From NCBI GenBank assembly GCA_025361645.1, contig JANYKI010000107.1, forward strand, positions 1 through 40,777: a DNA stretch of 40,777 bases. The letters are read 5' to 3'. The number at the start of each line of letters is the position of its first letter. The stretch's first letter is position 1. The notes beneath the pieces were generated by a model that saw nothing but the letters and a program-made list of their open reading frames with translations, did no database searches and had not been told where the DNA came from. The DNA is from Methanothrix sp. (GTDB lineage: Archaea; Halobacteriota; Methanosarcinia; Methanotrichales; Methanotrichaceae). A program made the position numbers and the translations under genes. Shown piece by piece: positions 16,727 through 25,915 of this stretch.

Positions 16727-19700
16727 TTGAAGAAATGTTCTAATTCATTGAGACATTTTGCTCGGTCATGCCCCCTGGTGAAGATATTTGTCACCTTAGT
16801 GAGCACTGCTCTGATTTTAGCTTTTTTAAATATCGCTCCCGTTTTGGCCGCCCTGGAAAAAGAGGTGCAGTCGGGGAGCATTTTCAACTTTGTTGCCAAT
16901 AACGTATCTCAAGAAGGTGTCTCTTTTCAGTGGAGCGCATCTGATGGAAGCCCAACGAGCTCCACGGAAAGATCTTTTCGATGGACGGCACCTGTTGTCG
17001 ATTCACCCCAGAATGTGGTCATATCGCTAAATATAACTAACTCCTATGGTTGCTGTAAATATTATAATGATACTTATAATATTCGTGTGGTCCCTAAATC
17101 AGTGGCCAAGATCGTCTTGAAAAAAGATTGCTTATTCACGGCACCCGTCCGAATAGGGGACCATGTATTATACACTTATAACGTAACAAACCAGGGAACT
17201 TTGCCTCTTGTGGACTTGAATCTCACTGACTTGCAGAACTGGGGACCGGATTGCCTGCCCGTTTACAGAAGGGGTGATGATGGAAACGGGGTGCTTGATC
17301 CGGGAGAATCATGGTGGTATGAATACGATTATCGGGTTTTAGATCCTTCCGACTATCCTATACTTCGCATCATGCAAAGCAAGATGGGTTCCACACAGTT
17401 GTCAGAGACTATACAACGACTGATGGAAAAGAAGGTTCGCCTCGTGATTGTGATGGAGAACTTACGTCGATTTGCAGGTCAATTCGACATGCAGGCCGCT
17501 ACGCTGGTCACAAGTCAGCAAATCCTAAACTATACATATTACAATTACAGCAATGAAGTGACAGGAGAATCCTTTTGCAAGATCGTTGATCTTAAAGGCA
17601 ATCTGAATAGAACCATCTACCTGGATCCCATATCCGGTGCCGTGTTAACGGTGCGTTTTACGGCATTTGGCAAGATACTCTCCGAAGAACTCTACTATCC
17701 TCCGCCCGGAACTAGAGAGTACTTCAAAATAGAGTATGATTTGCCAGCGAAGGGATATAATACTATCACTATCATTGATTATAAATCCGGCGATACACTA
17801 ATTCTGATTGTAGACAGCCGGGGAAATATTTTGAGCAAGGAGTATCGAAGAACTCCTGGATATCAGCTCTACATAGAGAGATTTTTACTCAAGAATAAGG
17901 CCCGCGTGACTGCTAAAACCAGAGACGGAAAAGATGTGTCCGATTCGGATTCATTCACTTTGGAGGTCTTCCGGCCCATGCCCAATTTACGAGTGACAAA
18001 GACCGCCCAGCCGGAACCGGTAAGCTCAGGAGGTCTCCTGAACTATTCCATCGTTTATGAAAACACTGGTGGTTCAGATGCCCATGATGTTGTGATCAAG
18101 GAGACTTACAATAAGAGCATCACCTTCCTCACGGCAGACCCTGCCCCGGATACGGGGACTGTGAATAGGTGGAGCCAGGGAGATCTCAAGATAGGGGAGT
18201 CGGGCCGGATACAAATCCAGGCCAGGGTCAGTGCCCTTGCCTTGCCCGGATCGGTAATTACCAATCAGGTAGTTCTGACGTGCAAGGAAAACTCCACTGC
18301 AATTAGTATCATCAATACCACTGTGGGTGGCAATGATTTGAATATTACCAAGATCGCTTCTGCAAATTTCGTGTCTCCCGGCAAGAACCTGACCTATATG
18401 ATAATGTATCGAAATAATGGTTCAATAAAGCAGACCAATGTGACGATTCAAGATTGGCTGGACCAATACGTCGATCTGGTCAACGGCAGCTCCCAAAAAT
18501 ATCTCTTGTGGCGGCTGGGAGATTTGAATCCGGGCGAGGGGGGCACAATAACCATAACGGTGAAGGTAAAGAATGCGATTCCAGTGAATGCTTCTAAAAT
18601 CATAAATAAATATAGAATAAATTCCCACCTGTTTGCCGGGAAAACTGCGACATTAGTGACAGGGTTGATTCACGGCGGATTGAATATTACCAAGAGAGCT
18701 TCCTCAGATTTCGTGCCCCCCGGCAGGGAGCTGACCTATACCATAACCTATCGAAATGAGGGCTCTGTAAACCAGACCAATGTGACGATTCACGATTGGC
18801 TGGACCAATACGTCGATCTGGTCAACGGCAGCTCCCAAAGATATCTCATGTGGCGCCTGGGAGATTTGAAATCGAACGATAGTGGCACAATAACCATAAA
18901 GGTGAAGGCAAATATTACTATTCCCAAGGATGTTTCTAAAATCATCAATACATATGGAATAAATTCTACTCTGGTTGCATTGAAAAAAGCGACATTAGAA
19001 ACGGATGTGGTCCATTCCCTCTGGATCCGGAAGAAGGCTGATAAGAGCATCTACAACAGGGAAGATAACATAACTTATACTATTAATTACGGGAATACGG
19101 AAAACCGTTCTGCCTATAATGTGACGGTCACCGACCTTCTTCCCAAGGTGATTCTCCTCAGTGTGTCTCCTCCACCCAGTACTATGAGCGGCAATAACCT
19201 GACCTGGATAGTTGGAACTTTAGGCAATAATTCATCTAGAACCATTCAAATAATGGTACAGATCCCGAAGAAAGCGAAGGCGAATTTTTATGAGACCTCT
19301 CTGGTGCAAGGCAATGGCTATGCTTATGTCCGGAAAGGATTTGACACCCTGGAAAAGAAAGAGGCACTCATAAACAGAGCAAGGATATCAGGATACTATG
19401 GAATATATCTATATAAAGTCATCAGCAATTCAACCGTCACTATTCTCGGCTCGCCCGGCACCAGTATTTCCAGTCTGGAGCATGGAAGCGGTTACTACAA
19501 AGAGGAGGCAAAGAGCAGCCTGCATCAAGAAAATAAGAGCATCAGCCTGGAAAAGAATCTGTTTGCCAAATACGGGAAGACTGCCTTTCTCCTGCCTGGG
19601 AATCGAAGCCTTAATTACGATTCATTGTGGTCGGATCGAACTCGCATTGAGAACCGGATCCTGGGCGATTCCCTCAGTGAAAAATATCTATACGCCGATA

Positions 19701-20938
19701 CTCTGAGCCAGAACAGCACTTATGTGGCGGATATGAACCAGACCGTTTACAGTTCTGAGGCCGATTTCAGCTCCGGCATGGCTCAGATAAGCTATAAAAA
19801 GCGCGTCCCTGACGAAAGAGCTGTTATCCAGGAGATCGATGAAAACTACCACGGCAGCTTCCGGATAAAAGAGGCCGTGGACTCTTACGGAGAGAGCGTC
19901 AAATTCACCAAATCTGCCAAAGGCAAAGGATTTGTCTCCACTGATAAAAGGGCAAAAGGGCTGCAAAGATCCTATGAGTCGGGCAGCGGTTACTACTCAT
20001 CCCAGGAGTCATCGGAGCTTGGCTCAGTCAACAAATACACGAAGATGCAATATGCTCCTGTCCTTCTTCGGGCCGGATCCCAAAACCAGAGCTATGCGAG
20101 TTTATGGGATGAAGGCATGCTGACCAAAGATGAGGTGGCAGGGGTCCTAATTAGCAAGGATATCCGTTATGCCTCATCCGTCGATATGGAGGCCATGATG
20201 GAGAAATCCTCCCTCTCCCTTCTCGGTAAGTTCAATGGAACCCTTGATATAAATATGGAAAACGGGCCGCGCATCGGTCTGGATCAGACGCTCCTCGGAA
20301 GCTTTCAGATCGATACGGCGATAAGCATCCACGAGACGCCCAAGCATCTATATCCCCATGTGAATATCAGCAAGACGGCAGTCATGCTGGATGAAAATAC
20401 CGTCCTCTTTCTCATCAATGTCAGCAACGACGGCAACAAGTTGCTCAAACCACTGAATGTAACCGACATTCTTCCCAAAGGCTGCAGCTACATCAACTCC
20501 AGCATCAGAGCGAAGACGAACGGCAGTATGGTCAATTGGACCCTTCCCTCCCTTGATATCGGCAGAACGCTGACCATAAAGATGAGGGCCAAGGTGGATG
20601 GCGGGCGCGCCTATTATACGAATACCGTGCAGGTCAGGGCTGTCTCTAAGGAGAGCATAGTTCTGGCCAAGAACAGCACCACCTTTGAGGCTTACTATCA
20701 GCCGCTGCCCTGCTGCCCGGGAGTGGGCACAGGCGCGGGTGCGGACAACAAGATCAATGCCACCCGTCTCTTTAATGCGACGCCTGTCATTGGATATTGG
20801 GGTGCATGGAATCCGTCCCCCTGTTTCAATATCACCGGCAATATGACGGAATGTTCAGCGGAGTCGGAAGCCTATTATGATGAGCTGGAAAAGAATGCGG
20901 TCCTGTGCAGTTGTGCATCCAATTACGAGGTACCGTGA
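16727..20938 (+). CDS. Giant secreted protein with several DUF11-like domains
   Basis: A 1403-residue surface protein starting at TTG 16727, six bases after the previous stop, with no strong ribosome-binding site. The N-terminus has a basic region and hydrophobic signal (VKIFVTLVSTALILAFL..APVLA). Then come an Ig-like domain related to the N-terminus of the 11409 protein, a DUF11-like unit around 125-205, an unrecognised domain around 205-410, and DUF11-like units starting NLRVTKTAQPEPV, LNITKIASANFV, LNITKRASSDFV, LWIRKKADKS and VNISKTAVML. The third and fourth share DWLDQYVDLVNGSSQ. Residues about 870-1200 are Ser/Tyr/Lys-rich with repeated GSGYY motifs. The C-terminus is Cys-rich without a membrane anchor. 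Many N-x-S/T sites suggest glycosylation. Confidence 0.82.
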   Translation: MKKCSNSLRHFARSCPLVKIFVTLVSTALILAFLNIAPVLAALEKEVQSGSIFNFVANNVSQEGVSFQWSASDGSPTSSTERSFRWTAPVVDSPQNVVISLNITNSYGCCKYYNDTYNIRVVPKSVAKIVLKKDCLFTAPVRIGDHVLYTYNVTNQGTLPLVDLNLTDLQNWGPDCLPVYRRGDDGNGVLDPGESWWYEYDYRVLDPSDYPILRIMQSKMGSTQLSETIQRLMEKKVRLVIVMENLRRFAGQFDMQAATLVTSQQILNYTYYNYSNEVTGESFCKIVDLKGNLNRTIYLDPISGAVLTVRFTAFGKILSEELYYPPPGTREYFKIEYDLPAKGYNTITIIDYKSGDTLILIVDSRGNILSKEYRRTPGYQLYIERFLLKNKARVTAKTRDGKDVSDSDSFTLEVFRPMPNLRVTKTAQPEPVSSGGLLNYSIVYENTGGSDAHDVVIKETYNKSITFLTADPAPDTGTVNRWSQGDLKIGESGRIQIQARVSALALPGSVITNQVVLTCKENSTAISIINTTVGGNDLNITKIASANFVSPGKNLTYMIMYRNNGSIKQTNVTIQDWLDQYVDLVNGSSQKYLLWRLGDLNPGEGGTITITVKVKNAIPVNASKIINKYRINSHLFAGKTATLVTGLIHGGLNITKRASSDFVPPGRELTYTITYRNEGSVNQTNVTIHDWLDQYVDLVNGSSQRYLMWRLGDLKSNDSGTITIKVKANITIPKDVSKIINTYGINSTLVALKKATLETDVVHSLWIRKKADKSIYNREDNITYTINYGNTENRSAYNVTVTDLLPKVILLSVSPPPSTMSGNNLTWIVGTLGNNSSRTIQIMVQIPKKAKANFYETSLVQGNGYAYVRKGFDTLEKKEALINRARISGYYGIYLYKVISNSTVTILGSPGTSISSLEHGSGYYKEEAKSSLHQENKSISLEKNLFAKYGKTAFLLPGNRSLNYDSLWSDRTRIENRILGDSLSEKYLYADTLSQNSTYVADMNQTVYSSEADFSSGMAQISYKKRVPDERAVIQEIDENYHGSFRIKEAVDSYGESVKFTKSAKGKGFVSTDKRAKGLQRSYESGSGYYSSQESSELGSVNKYTKMQYAPVLLRAGSQNQSYASLWDEGMLTKDEVAGVLISKDIRYASSVDMEAMMEKSSLSLLGKFNGTLDINMENGPRIGLDQTLLGSFQIDTAISIHETPKHLYPHVNISKTAVMLDENTVLFLINVSNDGNKLLKPLNVTDILPKGCSYINSSIRAKTNGSMVNWTLPSLDIGRTLTIKMRAKVDGGRAYYTNTVQVRAVSKESIVLAKNSTTFEAYYQPLPCCPGVGTGAGADNKINATRLFNATPVIGYWGAWNPSPCFNITGNMTECSAESEAYYDELEKNAVLCSCASNYEVP

Positions 20939-21042
20939 GCTTAACCTCTCGGATCAAGTAGAAACATTACCTTGTCGGCCTAAATTTTATTTTTATAGAA
21001 ATACAGCTATGCGACTTGAGCTGGACTGAATCGGTTATATAG

Positions 21043-21786
21043 CTAAAGTCGCTTAGGCATATTTCTAATGTGGATGAACATCGCCAGAGCCATGAAGATC
21101 ACCGTAAATATGGCAATTGCAGCGAAATCCAGCAGAATAGGATGATAGCTGTTCCCCTGAATCGAATATCGCATCAGATCTGTCATATAGGTTAACGGGG
21201 AGAACAGGGAGATTGTCCTTCCCCAGGGGGGCATTTGTTCAATAGGTATGAATACCCCGCTTATGAAAACTAAAGGAAATTTGACCAGGTTCGTGATCAT
21301 CATTATATTCGAAGGCACATTTGTTGGCGGAGTGGAGAATAACATTCCAAGGTAAGAGGCGCAGAATGCAGATAATAAAATAGCTGCCACCAGTACGACT
21401 GGGCTAAAGACGCGAACTCCCACAACTAACCCGAAGGCAATCGGAACGGTAGAAATGATGATCCCGAAGATAAAGGAAGCCAAGGCATCGCCCAGAAGAA
21501 TTGCCGGTATTGAGACGGGTGCAGATATCAGCCTCTCCAGTGTCCTCATGCTTCCTTCCCATGGAAGGATGACCGGCGAGACTGCTGTTGCCGTGAAGAA
21601 GAGCGTCATACTGATCAGCCCAGAGATCAGGAAGTCCACAGACATGCCTCTTCCCAGGAAGAAAGCAAGAAATAGAAACATGGGAAAAAGAATGCCATAG
21701 ATAAGCACGGGACCTTTCAAATAGTAAATTCTGATATCCTTCTCGGCTATTGCAAGGGCTCGACTAAGCTGGCTTCCTGACATCAT
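21043..21786 (-). CDS. ABC-2 type transporter permease
   Basis: A 247-residue inner-membrane protein with about six hydrophobic segments and the ABC-2 pattern: IYYLKGPVLIYGILFPMFLF in the first segment, LISAPVSIPAILLGDAL after the second, and SGVFIPIEQMPPWGRTISLF followed by SPLTYMTDLMRYSI near the end. Such permeases export drugs, lipids, polysaccharides or metals with a separate ATPase. Its ATG overlaps the stop of the ATPase gene by 4 bases. It is the last gene of a four-gene operon whose first gene is an ArsR-like regulator. Confidence 0.9.
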   Translation of the reverse strand: MMSGSQLSRALAIAEKDIRIYYLKGPVLIYGILFPMFLFLAFFLGRGMSVDFLISGLISMTLFFTATAVSPVILPWEGSMRTLERLISAPVSIPAILLGDALASFIFGIIISTVPIAFGLVVGVRVFSPVVLVAAILLSAFCASYLGMLFSTPPTNVPSNIMMITNLVKFPLVFISGVFIPIEQMPPWGRTISLFSPLTYMTDLMRYSIQGNSYHPILLDFAAIAIFTVIFMALAMFIHIRNMPKRL

Positions 21787-22715
21787 CGTCCCTCGGTATA
21801 AGCAACAAACACGTCCTCTAACGTAGGCGATATTGTAGCCAGACTCACAATCTCGACTTTTTTCGATCTTGTGTAATCAACTAGCGTAGAGATAGCTCTG
21901 GCTGGTTCTTCTGCATATAACCTGAACTTGTCTCCCATCTTCTCGACGGATTCTATCCCCTGGAGCGCGGATAGATCGCCCTGAGGCACATCTTTGTTAA
22001 AAGATACCTCGACAGAGTGCAGACTTTCAATACGTCTCTTCAGCACTTCGGGCCTGTCGATGGCCACAACCTTACCCTTATTGATTATGGCTATTCTGCT
22101 GCAGAGCTGGTTGGCCTCTTCCATATTGTGGGTCGTCAGAAGAAATGTTACTCCTTTGGTATTTAGATCTGCAACCATGCTTCGAATCAAGCGAGAGCTC
22201 TGCACATCCAGCCCGGATGTCGGTTCATCCATTATCAGAACCTGTGGTTCGCTTATCAAGGCCATGCATATCTGAAGACGCTGTTTCATTCCTTTGGAAA
22301 AGCCTTTCACGGCAACATCTTTCTTCTCATAGAGGTCGAACCGCTTCAGCAGATCCTCCGCCCTACTCTGTCTCTCCATCTTTTCAAGCCCGTAAAGCTT
22401 GCCCATGAGCATCAAGTTCTGCCAGGCGGAGAGATCGATGTAGGCATTGGATGTTTCAGGGAGAACTCCCGTCACCTGTTTTGCATTTAAGCCATCCTTC
22501 TCAACATCATGACCCATTATGCTGGCCCTACCGGCATCGGGTTTGATCAGACCTGTGATCATCCGCACAGTGGTAGTCTTGCCGGCTCCATTGGGACCTA
22601 GAAAGCCAAATAACTCACCCTGCTCCACCGTGAAGTTTACGTGGTCCACGGCAGTAAAATTGCCGAATCGCTTGGTCAGGTCTTCAACAACAATTGCGTT
22701 CATGAACTTCCCCAT
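21783..22715 (-). CDS. ABC transporter ATPase of the CcmA/drug-exporter type
   Basis: A 310-residue cytosolic ATPase: Walker A GPNGAGKTT, signature FSKGMKQRL, Walker B VLIMDEPTSGLD and H-loop LLTTHNMEEA, followed by a C-terminal domain of about 90 residues typical of ABC-2 exporters. I use the ATG at 22715, preceded by AGGA 5 bases away. The ATG at 22703 would match the family N-terminus (NAIVVEDLTKRFG) more exactly and is possible. It pairs with the overlapping permease. The Cys/His-rich gene just upstream suggests a metal-linked substrate or signal. Confidence 0.92.
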   Translation of the reverse strand: MGKFMNAIVVEDLTKRFGNFTAVDHVNFTVEQGELFGFLGPNGAGKTTTVRMITGLIKPDAGRASIMGHDVEKDGLNAKQVTGVLPETSNAYIDLSAWQNLMLMGKLYGLEKMERQSRAEDLLKRFDLYEKKDVAVKGFSKGMKQRLQICMALISEPQVLIMDEPTSGLDVQSSRLIRSMVADLNTKGVTFLLTTHNMEEANQLCSRIAIINKGKVVAIDRPEVLKRRIESLHSVEVSFNKDVPQGDLSALQGIESVEKMGDKFRLYAEEPARAISTLVDYTRSKKVEIVSLATISPTLEDVFVAYTEGR

Positions 22716-22722
22716 CCAGGTC

Positions 22723-23031
22723 CTAACAGACAGATACCGTTGCTAAGCTTCTCCGTTGATCTCTTTCAATTCTTCTTCGACCCCCATCCAGCTCGCACTT
22801 CAGCGATTCCCTGTACTCCTCCAGCATCTCTATTCTTTCCTTTTTGCTCAAGAACTTGCGTTCTCCACAGCCGCATGTTCCATGAGCGTCGGAATGATGG
22901 ATTCCGTGGCGCATGGGCATAGCATGATGACCATGTTTTTCTTCGCAGCCGCACATTTCACGCGCGCCGGATTGACAGACGCCTTGGGTCACAGTCACAG
23001 ATTGATGACCTTGTTTTTCTCCGCAGCACAT
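22723..23031 (-). CDS. Cys/His-rich metal-binding protein, 3' end apparently frameshifted
   Basis: A 102-residue protein whose first 60 residues are two 26-residue units rich in Cys, His and Met (for example CGCEEKHGHHAMPMRHGIHH), followed by CGCGERK and a helical segment SKKERIEMLEEYRESLKCEL. Small archaeal proteins with this Cys/His head and helical tail are known and probably bind metal. After DG the present frame continues into Arg-rich residues and SLATVSVC. Dropping one G of the run at 22781-22785 would instead give DGVEEELKEINGEA and a stop at 22743, which fits such tails better. Its ATG directly abuts the stop of the regulator gene, with GGTGG as ribosome-binding site. Confidence 0.7.
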   Translation of the reverse strand: MCCGEKQGHQSVTVTQGVCQSGAREMCGCEEKHGHHAMPMRHGIHHSDAHGTCGCGERKFLSKKERIEMLEEYRESLKCELDGGRRRIERDQRRSLATVSVC

Positions 23032-23355
23032 TTATTCCACCTCTTTTTCTTCCAACAAATCAATAACAATTCTACGGGTCTTTAGCTTCCACACTTTCTC
23101 AGGCGAGCCGCCCTTGACCTCTCTATAAGAGGCCAGCTCGATGATTCCAGCACCCTTGAGGGCAGAAAGATGATAGTAAAGCCCGGCTAAGGTCATCCCT
23201 GCCTCGCCCAGCTTGAGTTCCTCATAGATCTCTTTCGAGCTTTTCTCGCCCGTGCCTATGCAATCGATGATAGCCCACCGTGTCGGGCAATGCAGAGCCT
23301 GAATGTACTTTCGAATGCTCTTCATCCGTTTGGGGATATTCTGACCTTCGCACAT
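23032..23355 (-). CDS. ArsR-like winged-helix transcriptional regulator
   Basis: A 107-residue DNA-binding protein. Its core reads IRKYIQALHCPTRWAIIDCI, SKEIYEEL, then LAGLYYHLSALKGAGIIEL (recognition helix followed by the wing), ending with a charged tail. Cysteines at the start, in LHC and in DCI could sense metal or redox state, though no classical ArsR metal box is evident. It is the first gene of the operon with the Cys/His-rich protein and the ABC-2 exporter and probably controls that operon from its own promoter. Confidence 0.85.
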   Translation of the reverse strand: MCEGQNIPKRMKSIRKYIQALHCPTRWAIIDCIGTGEKSSKEIYEELKLGEAGMTLAGLYYHLSALKGAGIIELASYREVKGGSPEKVWKLKTRRIVIDLLEEKEVE

Positions 23356-23660
23356 TATCTTTGCCTTGAATAGTTAAGTCCTACACTTTAGTATAGCAGC
23401 TTTCTACTATAAAACATTTTGGCTGGGGCGTGTCGGGCATCCTCTACTTGCATCAAGCTAAGCGCCAGGAGGAACTGGGTCAGGATTAGCTGGAAGCCCG
23501 AGCCGATGGTCTTTTCTTGAACGTGGAGCAGATGAAGCATTTCCACGTTGAAGAAGGAAATCACGGATGCTAAATTGCCCATGCAGTCGATGATAGATGT
23601 CAACGCTGGCCAGGATAGTAAGGAGAATAGGCATTAAGCCCATCTCCTTAAATATTTCTG
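23356..23660. other. Intergenic region between two export operons
   Basis: About 305 bases with no gene that I can support. It must hold the promoter of the ArsR-like operon. Two minus-strand frames (around 23388-23603 and 23458-23643) give hydrophobic peptides. One reads FNVEMLHLLHVQEKTIGSG and may be a gene remnant, but I do not recognise it. Confidence 0.4.
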
Positions 23661-24839
23661 TTATAGGCTTCTTAAGTTCTCTGATGGTTTAACTGCTGCA
23701 ATTTTATTCGTTAAGAGGTATGACACAAGAAGAGAGATCACAATAGTCAAGCCGAAATATTCCGCCACAACGACTGGTGAGAGGGTCAAGGGCATAGTTA
23801 TCGTCGTAGGGGTGCTTTCCAGGCCCGTAGATGTGCCCTGAATGGTGACGGTGCCAATGAAGGCTATAACTGCAAGACTGGCGATCGCTCCCAGAACAAA
23901 ACCTAGCATAGTCTGCAAAGAGGTCTCAAACAGGATCTGCCTGGTGATATCTCTCTTTGTCCACCCCACCGATTGCAGTATCGCGATATCCCTCCTCCTT
24001 TCGAGGAGGGCCAGGGCATTTACTTTAAACAGGACTAAAACAGTGACCAGGGCCATAACGCCCACGCCGACCCAGTAAAAAGTGCCGTATATGTCCACCA
24101 CATTTTTGATCGATGCCGAGATGTAGTTCCCTGAGACCGCATTTATCCTTGGGTTGATCTGGCTGACATCCTCTTTTACCGCTTCCTCATTGGATAGGTC
24201 GTCTACCTTTAAATATATCTGATCATATTCTTTTATGCCGCTGATGCTTTGGGCCTCTGATGATTTTATGTAGACGTTCGACGAGAAGATAGGGCTTCCT
24301 TCTCCTATCTTTAGGATGCCCGTGATCTTGAAGACATTGCTTCCCAGGGATATGTTATCCCCCACCTTCATGCGATTGAACTTGGCGAAGTGGCTTTCGA
24401 GTACAGCCTTTCCGTCATCGCCGCCAGTTATGAACCTGCCCTGATTGGTCCATGAGCTGAGCTTCTTGCCTACCGCGCTATCTACATCAATGCCTTCAAT
24501 CGAGGTAAAACCTGTTTTATTGAAATTCCATAATATGAGAGATCCTGAAACGTCCCTCACGTGGTTCAAGGAAGAGATCTTAATCACTTCGTCATCATTG
24601 AAAGTTCCTCTCCCAAAGGGCAATCTTATATCTGAAGTCAGGTCAGTTGTGTTATCCGATTTCTGGAGTATTATGTCGGAATCAACGTCTTTGAACGGAA
24701 GATAGATGGCAGAGGTATAAGCGCTCATGATGGCAGTAACGGAGATGAGCATTGTAATGATGACCGCAATGGTTAGCACATTAGTCAACGTCCTGGACTT
24801 TCTCCGAAATACCTCCTTAAAAATATATGGGATATACAT
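23661..24839 (-). CDS. FtsX-like ABC transporter permease (MacB type)
   Basis: A 392-residue membrane protein. There is one N-terminal helix (about 17-42), a large extracellular domain (about 43-255) and three C-terminal helices (about 258-280, 310-335 and 360-382), the usual four-helix FtsX/MacB plan. The cytosolic coupling helix is seen in LLERRRDIAILQSVGWTKRD. Such proteins drive lipoprotein release, peptide export or mechanotransmission with a LolD-type ATPase. It begins 10 bases after the secreted thioredoxin-like gene and ends the four-gene operon. Confidence 0.9.
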   Translation of the reverse strand: MYIPYIFKEVFRRKSRTLTNVLTIAVIITMLISVTAIMSAYTSAIYLPFKDVDSDIILQKSDNTTDLTSDIRLPFGRGTFNDDEVIKISSLNHVRDVSGSLILWNFNKTGFTSIEGIDVDSAVGKKLSSWTNQGRFITGGDDGKAVLESHFAKFNRMKVGDNISLGSNVFKITGILKIGEGSPIFSSNVYIKSSEAQSISGIKEYDQIYLKVDDLSNEEAVKEDVSQINPRINAVSGNYISASIKNVVDIYGTFYWVGVGVMALVTVLVLFKVNALALLERRRDIAILQSVGWTKRDITRQILFETSLQTMLGFVLGAIASLAVIAFIGTVTIQGTSTGLESTPTTITMPLTLSPVVVAEYFGLTIVISLLVSYLLTNKIAAVKPSENLRSL

Positions 24840-24849
24840 TGTGTTCCTC

Positions 24850-25257
24850 TTACTCGTTCACAGGCACTGCCTTGCCGTTGTTATCTATCATATCGCTGAT
24901 CACAGCATCCAAATCGTCTTTAGTCCAGGTTCCGCCCTCCATCCACAGGAAGTTTACATCTTTTCCATCTAGATTAAATCTGTAATTCTCATTTATGAGG
25001 ATGTTCAGGTGTGCAGAGAGGCCGTGATCCTGGAGGTATTTCTGACCATCCTCGGTCGTCGTGTCAATCCAGTTCACTGTCACCTTATCTCCAAACTTGG
25101 ATGTAACTTCTTTTATCGCTTTGACCGTCGGCTGCATCGGACCATGATTAATCATGCCCGCTACATCGATATTCACTTTATCTGTCGAGGCCGCAAATGC
25201 GCCATATGCCAAGGATATTAGGCATAGAGTACAAACTGCTTGAAATATTTTACTCAT
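24850..25257 (-). CDS. Secreted thioredoxin-like protein without CxxC
   Basis: A 135-residue protein with a signal peptide (MSKIFQAVCTLCLISLAYG up to AFAAS). The mature part has a thioredoxin-like order: VNIDVAGMINHGPMQPTVKA, VTVNWIDTTTEDGQKYLQDH, LNILINENYRFNLDGKDVNF, then WTKDDLDAVISDMI. At the place of the CxxC motif there is NHGPM, so disulfide chemistry is not expected. Its start overlaps the ATPase gene by 8 bases and it lies between ATPase and permease genes, so it probably works outside the cell as a partner of the FtsX-like permeases. The fold assignment is moderate. Confidence 0.65.
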   Translation of the reverse strand: MSKIFQAVCTLCLISLAYGAFAASTDKVNIDVAGMINHGPMQPTVKAIKEVTSKFGDKVTVNWIDTTTEDGQKYLQDHGLSAHLNILINENYRFNLDGKDVNFLWMEGGTWTKDDLDAVISDMIDNNGKAVPVNE

Positions 25258-25915
25258 TTGTCACCACTCCGTCTTTTATTTTGATCAACTTATCAGCTTC
25301 TTTCGCCAGGCCGTCGTCATGGGTCACCATGACAATTGTCAAGCCCTTCTCTTTGTTGAGGCTCTTCAGGAGATCAACGATCATCCGGCCTGTCTCAGTG
25401 TCGAGATTTCCCGTGGGCTCATCTGCGAAGATGACCTTGGGCTCGTTAATCAATGCTCTAGCTATCGCCACTCTCTGCTGCTCACCTCCAGACAGTTCAT
25501 TAGGATAATGATTGAGACGATGAGCCAACCCTACGCTCTCGGCTGCATGCGTTGCCTTTTCGAACATCTCCTCCTTGCTGCTGCTCTCCGGAAACAGAGG
25601 CAGAGCGATGTTCTCAAGGACGTTCAGGGTCGGTATAAGGTTGTAATACTGGAAAACGATCCCCACGTTTTTTCTTCTGAACAAGGCGAGATCATCCTCG
25701 TTCATGGAGGTGATATCTTCTCCTACGAATTTGATCTCTCCAGAATCTGTCTTATCTAGCCCTGACAAAAGACTCAACAAAGTGGTCTTCCCCGATCCCG
25801 ATGACCCCTGGATTGCCAGGAACTCGCCCTTTTTCACGTCGAGGGAGACGGAGCTGACCGCTTTAACATTGCCCAGCGTTTTGGATAAGTTTCTCGCAAT
25901 AATTATCTCATTCAT
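25250..25915 (-). CDS. LolD/MacB-type ABC transporter ATPase
   Basis: A 221-residue ATPase: Walker A GSSGSGKTT, Q-loop VFQYYNLIPTLNVLENI, signature LSGGEQQRV, Walker B VIFADEPTGNLD and H-loop VMVTHD. This is the pattern of ATPases serving FtsX-like permeases. It overlaps the upstream permease gene by 8 bases and the downstream thioredoxin-like gene by 8 bases. It probably powers a heterodimer of the two permeases of this operon. Confidence 0.93.
   Translation of the reverse strand: MNEIIIARNLSKTLGNVKAVSSVSLDVKKGEFLAIQGSSGSGKTTLLSLLSGLDKTDSGEIKFVGEDITSMNEDDLALFRRKNVGIVFQYYNLIPTLNVLENIALPLFPESSSKEEMFEKATHAAESVGLAHRLNHYPNELSGGEQQRVAIARALINEPKVIFADEPTGNLDTETGRMIVDLLKSLNKEKGLTIVMVTHDDGLAKEADKLIKIKDGVVTNE

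Noticed and set aside
21011-21052. GCGACTT/AAGTCGC inverted repeat between convergent genes
   Set aside because: Arms are short, 28 bases apart and one lies in the permease stop region; too weak to call a terminator.
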